Made by a program: the position numbers and the translations under genes. A DNA stretch of 10,060 bases, taken from positions 1-10,060 of the forward strand of contig CAZLFA010000094.1 in the NCBI GenBank assembly GCA_964558665.1, written 5' to 3'. Below the pieces are notes generated by a model. That model saw only the letters and a program-made list of their open reading frames with translations, searched no databases and was not told the DNA's origin. Source of the DNA: CAZLFA01 sp964558665. Its GTDB lineage: Bacteria > Desulfobacterota > Syntrophia > Syntrophales > PHBD01. Below are positions 8,201-10,060 of this stretch, piece by piece. Position 1 is the stretch's first letter. Each line of letters starts with the position of its first letter.

Positions 8201-8630
8201 CCGGATTGCCACGGGACGAGTTAATGAGGGCGTACAGCTGTGTAAAACGGCCGGGAATTCACTGCTGGCCATAGGCAGCAATTACAGATATGCGAATGTT
8301 ACGCTGATGCTGGGAAATGTTTACCTTGCGCTCTCGCGCCGAAAAGGAGATGCGGGGATCTCTTTTCTGGTAAGAAATGCCGGCTTTATCCTGAAAAACA
8401 TATTTTCAGCGGCAGGAAATGCAGAAAAATATTTTCAGGAAACCATAGACGTGTCGTCCAGGATAGGGGCAACGGGAATTCTGGGGCAGGCATATCTGGG
8501 TATGGGGCAGTTGCAGGAAGAATTGGGGAAGCGGGGCAACGCAGTTTCTTATTATCGCATGGCATTGGCGGCATTCGAGTCCTGCGGGGCAAATGAGTTC
8601 ATGGAAAAAACACGCCGGCTGATGTCTTGA
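5292..8630 (+). CDS. Zinc-ribbon class III nucleotidyl cyclase fused to STAND/AAA ATPase and TPR region
   Basis: A 1112-residue cytoplasmic signalling protein expected to make cyclic AMP (or GMP) under control of an ATPase/TPR sensor. Residues 3-45 carry four CXXC pairs (3/6, 17/20, 28/31, 42/45), a double zinc ribbon. The cyclase domain is about 66-245: metal ligands Asp75 (FSDLTGYT) and Asp119 (GDAVMALFG), base-selecting Lys115, and transition-state residues Asn195 and Arg199 (TVNLASRL). The second base-selecting position, usually Asp or Thr, reads Gly188. The ATPase has Walker A GDAGTGKSR (294-302) and Walker B with VVIYLEDLHWAD (416-427), as in AAA_16/STAND proteins. About 660-1105 is helical TPR-like repeat, including LLGTAYLADNRTGEAIPVLE (926-945). 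The start is fixed because the zinc ribbon begins at residue 3 and an in-frame stop lies at 5283. It is single-gene, divergent from the ligase fusion. The signal sensed and the exact nucleotide product are not deducible. Confidence 0.94.
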   Translation: MKCPKCRFRNREFAGYCINCGEKMETACMHCGQPLPAQARFCDGCGYRVADGLRKEAAAQGVASERKLITVMFSDLTGYTAMSERLDPEEVKDIINRIFGETGRIISRYDGVIDKYIGDAVMALFGVPRAHEDDAVRAIRAAREIHDLVKELSPKLEAKVGEPLAMHTGINTGLVVTGELSFDKGKLGITGDTVNLASRLTGLAAAGEILVGEDTFRQAMGHFSFERHKTDAVKGKSEPVRIFKVTGIREKPEKMLRASGRRARLVGRDKELSVLSEALSSLKQGRGGVISIVGDAGTGKSRLVEEIKSDNISANVKWYHGHAFAYSQNMPYFIIIDCLNRAFAISEGEPQDKIRQKIESSIQAIVPDSREVIPYIASLYSIEYAETENISPEFWRAKLYESFVLILSAIAGKSPVVIYLEDLHWADPSSAALLRMINADLNLAVLFLFVYRPFSQLSEIASSAAGKKFGRQIVLHDLTSSGIREMVDSLLDTKTPPDELISFIHEKVEGNPFYLEEVINTLIESGILTPSGDSWMLAGPISETDIPSSIHGIISARLDRLEVSAKRVLQEASVIGREFVYKILKTISKVRDEMDQSLTLLEELDLIREKEPAAEQEYLFKHALTQEVAYNGLLKKERRIIHERIATAMEKLLSDRIPEFYEMLAYHYKHGQVLLKAYEYLSKSGSKCRRMYSIEESNQYYREAYELLAGKQFRTKEEDGLLISLLVKWVYVFNHRGDFNNCREILKSHEAAADVLDNQEIRGMFYAWMGWITKQREALQEGYDYLMKALRIGEEGDIDTVTAYACGFLSYVCADLGLLNDAVMYGRRARVLAERLSADRDLFAIALTGLGHAYWFKGLRKETEETAMILHDYGVKHSCLRCQAHAILLTGIGQSISGDFTAAIESYKKFIDFSPDPMLVYTGKFLLGTAYLADNRTGEAIPVLEDVIEYNEIYGMDYIGTISQAFRGAARIATGRVNEGVQLCKTAGNSLLAIGSNYRYANVTLMLGNVYLALSRRKGDAGISFLVRNAGFILKNIFSAAGNAEKYFQETIDVSSRIGATGILGQAYLGMGQLQEELGKRGNAVSYYRMALAAFESCGANEFMEKTRRLMS

Positions 8631-8644
8631 GAAAAACCCTGCAA

Positions 8645-8754
8645 GAAAAAATATTGACAGAGAATAATCGGTATGTTTTAATCAACACCCTGTGATTTTA
8701 AGTATTTGTTCCTAATAACCATTAGCAGCCGTAGTTTTCTGTCAATATTATTTC
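8645..8754. repeat. 20-bp inverted repeat bracketing the ketosynthase leader
   Basis: GAAAAAATATTGACAGAGAA at 8645-8664 is the reverse complement, with two mismatches, of bases 8735-8754; the 12-base core AATATTGACAGA is perfect. The arms are 70 bases apart. Between them lie CTAAT-AACC-ATTAG (8712-8725) and AATCA/TGATT. The left arm contains the promoter -35; the right arm carries the same TTGACA facing the other way. It could be a paired binding site for a regulator, a long leader hairpin, or the ends of a tiny palindromic element. Confidence 0.6.
8654..8682 (+). promoter_or_regulatory. Sigma70-type promoter for the ketosynthase III gene
   Basis: TTGACA (8654-8659), a 17-base spacer, then TTTAAT (8677-8682). 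The -35 is perfect and the -10 is one base off consensus. It lies 24 bases beyond the cyclase stop, so the ketosynthase probably has its own transcript with a leader of about 145 bases. No intrinsic terminator was seen for the cyclase, so read-through is also possible. Confidence 0.62.
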
Positions 8755-8836
8755 ATGAGCAACCAGACGTCATATGGTGCATTCGCAATAACTGCATCTC
8801 AACTGTCACAATTGACCAAAGCCGGAGGATCTGCCT

Positions 8837-9817
8837 ATGAAGCGTTCTGTTGTCAGTTCTACCGGGAGTTATCTTCCTGATGTCATCATCAATAACGAAG
8901 ATATGGTTCAGTTTTCGGATGAGGCGAGAAAACTTGTCAGCGAGAAGACGGGTGTTCTCGCCAGAAGAGCATCTCACGACAATGAATGCACTTCCGATCT
9001 GGCCGTCAGGGCGGCAAGATCATGCCTGGATAAGGTTGGGTATTCCCCCAAGGATATAGATGCGATAATAGTGTCAACTTCATCGCCCGACCGGATGCAG
9101 CCTGCTACCGCCACCCGTGTTCAAAACCTGCTCGGCGCGACGAATTCCTTTGCCTTTGATATTAATTCCGTTTGTTCCGGCAGCACATTTGGGATCGCTC
9201 TGGCGGATTCGATGATTAAATCGGGAAACCACAGAAACGTTCTTTTTATTGCCGCCGAGATGTACTCAAAAATTCTCAATAAGAAGGATTATTCCACATA
9301 TCCTTATTTCGGCGATGGGGCGGGGGCAATCCTTTTTCAAGCCGGAACAGATGCATCTCATGGTGTTTTGCATTCCTGTCTGAAAACCGACGGCAGCCAG
9401 CATAACATGATATGCGTGCCCGGCGGCGGTTCAATGCTGCCTTATGAAAAGATGGCAAGCCCCAAGCAGGCATACTTCAAGATGAAAGGTATGGACGTAT
9501 TTTCTTTCACTATCGAAAAGGGACCGGAAATTATCTATCAGGTAACGAAGGAGGCGGGCATAGACCTTCATGATATAAGATGTTTCATAGGCCATCAGGC
9601 CAACATAAATATACTTTATCGAATTGCGGACATAATCAGCATACCAAAGGAAAGGTTTTTTATCAACCTGCAACAATATGGAAACACAGCCAGCGCTTCG
9701 GTCCTGATTGCGCTGGATGAAGCCATAAGTCAGGGGAATGTTGTGAAGGGCGATCTGGTAATGTTGGTCGCCTTTGGTGGCGGGCTTTCCTGGGGTGCAA
9801 ACTTATTGCGACTCTAA
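8837..9817 (+). CDS. FabH-like 3-oxoacyl-ACP synthase III (ketosynthase III family)
   Basis: A 326-residue soluble thiolase-fold condensing enzyme; family members join an acyl-CoA starter to malonyl-ACP, or transfer acyl groups in secondary metabolism. The catalytic triad is complete: Cys113 in DINSVCSGSTFG, His253 in GHQANINIL and Asn283 in YGNTASAS. YFGDGAGAILF (157-167) and the C-terminal FGGGLSWGA (313-321) are typical, and the length is normal. By alignment to E. coli FabH, the CoA-stacking Trp32 is replaced by Leu33 and Arg36 by Lys37 (segment LVSEKTGV), so the starter may not be acetyl-CoA. GGAGG (8824-8828) lies 8 bases before the ATG, fixing the start. No other fatty acid synthesis gene adjoins it, which argues against it being the housekeeping fabH. 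The stop codon coincides with the edge of a palindromic repeat. Family is certain; substrate and pathway are not. Confidence 0.92.
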   Translation: MKRSVVSSTGSYLPDVIINNEDMVQFSDEARKLVSEKTGVLARRASHDNECTSDLAVRAARSCLDKVGYSPKDIDAIIVSTSSPDRMQPATATRVQNLLGATNSFAFDINSVCSGSTFGIALADSMIKSGNHRNVLFIAAEMYSKILNKKDYSTYPYFGDGAGAILFQAGTDASHGVLHSCLKTDGSQHNMICVPGGGSMLPYEKMASPKQAYFKMKGMDVFSFTIEKGPEIIYQVTKEAGIDLHDIRCFIGHQANINILYRIADIISIPKERFFINLQQYGNTASASVLIALDEAISQGNVVKGDLVMLVAFGGGLSWGANLLRL

Positions 9818-10004
9818 TTAGTTTCCGTCCGGAAAGGGCTCTTTTTCGCTCCGGCTGTGTCGATCTGCGGTATAGCTTGTGCGACGTACATTATGTACGC
9901 CTCCGCGCAATCCCTTGATCTCCTTGCCGGAACGAAAAATAACCTCTTTCCAATCCGGAAACCGAAAGTTTCAACATCCGGAGTTTCCGGATGGAAACTA
10001 ATTA
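9815..10004. repeat. Dispersed palindromic repeat, copy 2 (MITE-like)
   Basis: Bases 9819-9994 match copy 1 (732-907) without gaps. Here the ends are almost perfect: 9815-9835 and 9984-10004 are reverse complements at 20 of 21 positions. Alternatively, CTAATTA at 9814-9820 and 9998-10004 can be read as a 7-base target duplication around an element of 177 bases (9821-9997) with 15-base inverted ends (one mismatch). The centre is the palindrome GTACAT-T-ATGTAC. A second internal pair, ATCCGGAAAC (9953-9962) with GTTTCCGGAT (9983-9992), is perfect. The TCCGGA motif occurs four times. The first bases supply or duplicate the ketosynthase stop codon, and the hairpin could help end its transcript. 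Confidence 0.85.
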
Positions 10005-10033
10005 AGGCTCTTCTGACTTTTTAGTACAGCAAT

Positions 10034-10051
10034 ACAGCTATAAGTAGCTGT
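10034..10051 (+). terminator. Small hairpin, possible weak terminator
   Basis: ACAGCTA (10034-10040) pairs with TAGCTGT (10045-10051) around TAAG, followed by the AT-rich TAATATATT to the window end. The U-tract is poor, so this may end the ketosynthase transcript inefficiently or be unrelated. Confidence 0.25.
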
Positions 10052-10060
10052 TAATATATT

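Noticed and set aside
8683..8700. CRP-type site suggested by TGTGA near the ketosynthase promoter
   Set aside because: Only one half-site is present; the matching TCACA half is missing at the required spacing.
8755..8880. A 41-codon plus-strand frame overlapping the ketosynthase start
   Set aside because: No ribosome site precedes its ATG, it resembles no known family, and it overlaps the well-supported start at 8837 in another frame.

Overview
The window suggests a Desulfobacterota/deltaproteobacterial chromosome, possibly Syntrophales-like. The basis is protein flavour only: an HppA-type membrane pyrophosphatase, a Tim44-like secreted/membrane protein, a zinc-ribbon class III cyclase fused to a STAND ATPase with TPRs, and a FAAL-acyltransferase fusion. 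Base composition looks moderate. No phage, plasmid, CRISPR, tRNA or rRNA genes were seen, so this looks like ordinary chromosome carrying small palindromic repeats.

Layout: (1) 1-477, the C-terminal end of a membrane-bound ion-pumping pyrophosphatase (+), followed by a textbook terminator. (2) 478-997, a 520-base convergent gap holding two palindromic elements and a terminator serving the opposite strand. (3) 998-1969, a Tim44-domain protein (-) with its own sigma70-type promoter. (4) 2114-4957, a 947-residue protein (-) combining an acyl carrier domain, a fatty-acyl-AMP ligase-like domain and a PlsC-type acyltransferase. (5) 4958-5291, a divergent promoter region with a possible 9-codon leader peptide. 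(6) 5292-8630, a 1112-residue signalling protein (+). (7) 8631-8836, a promoter region with a long inverted repeat. (8) 8837-9817, a FabH-like ketosynthase III (+). (9) 9815-10004, a second copy of the palindromic element seen at 732-907, abutting the ketosynthase stop codon.

How the genes relate: the carrier-ligase-acyltransferase protein could in principle take a free fatty acid, adenylate it, load it on its own carrier domain and pass it to a (lyso)phospholipid. The ketosynthase III is also a lipid/polyketide-type enzyme, but it lies about 3.9 kb away, behind its own promoter and on the other strand, so a shared pathway is only a guess. The cyclase-ATPase-TPR protein is divergent from the ligase fusion and may share its control region. 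The most unusual non-coding feature is the pair of ungapped, roughly 93% identical 176-base palindromic repeats, which resemble a non-autonomous mobile element (MITE-like). I did not find clear evidence of a wholly new defence or genetic system.
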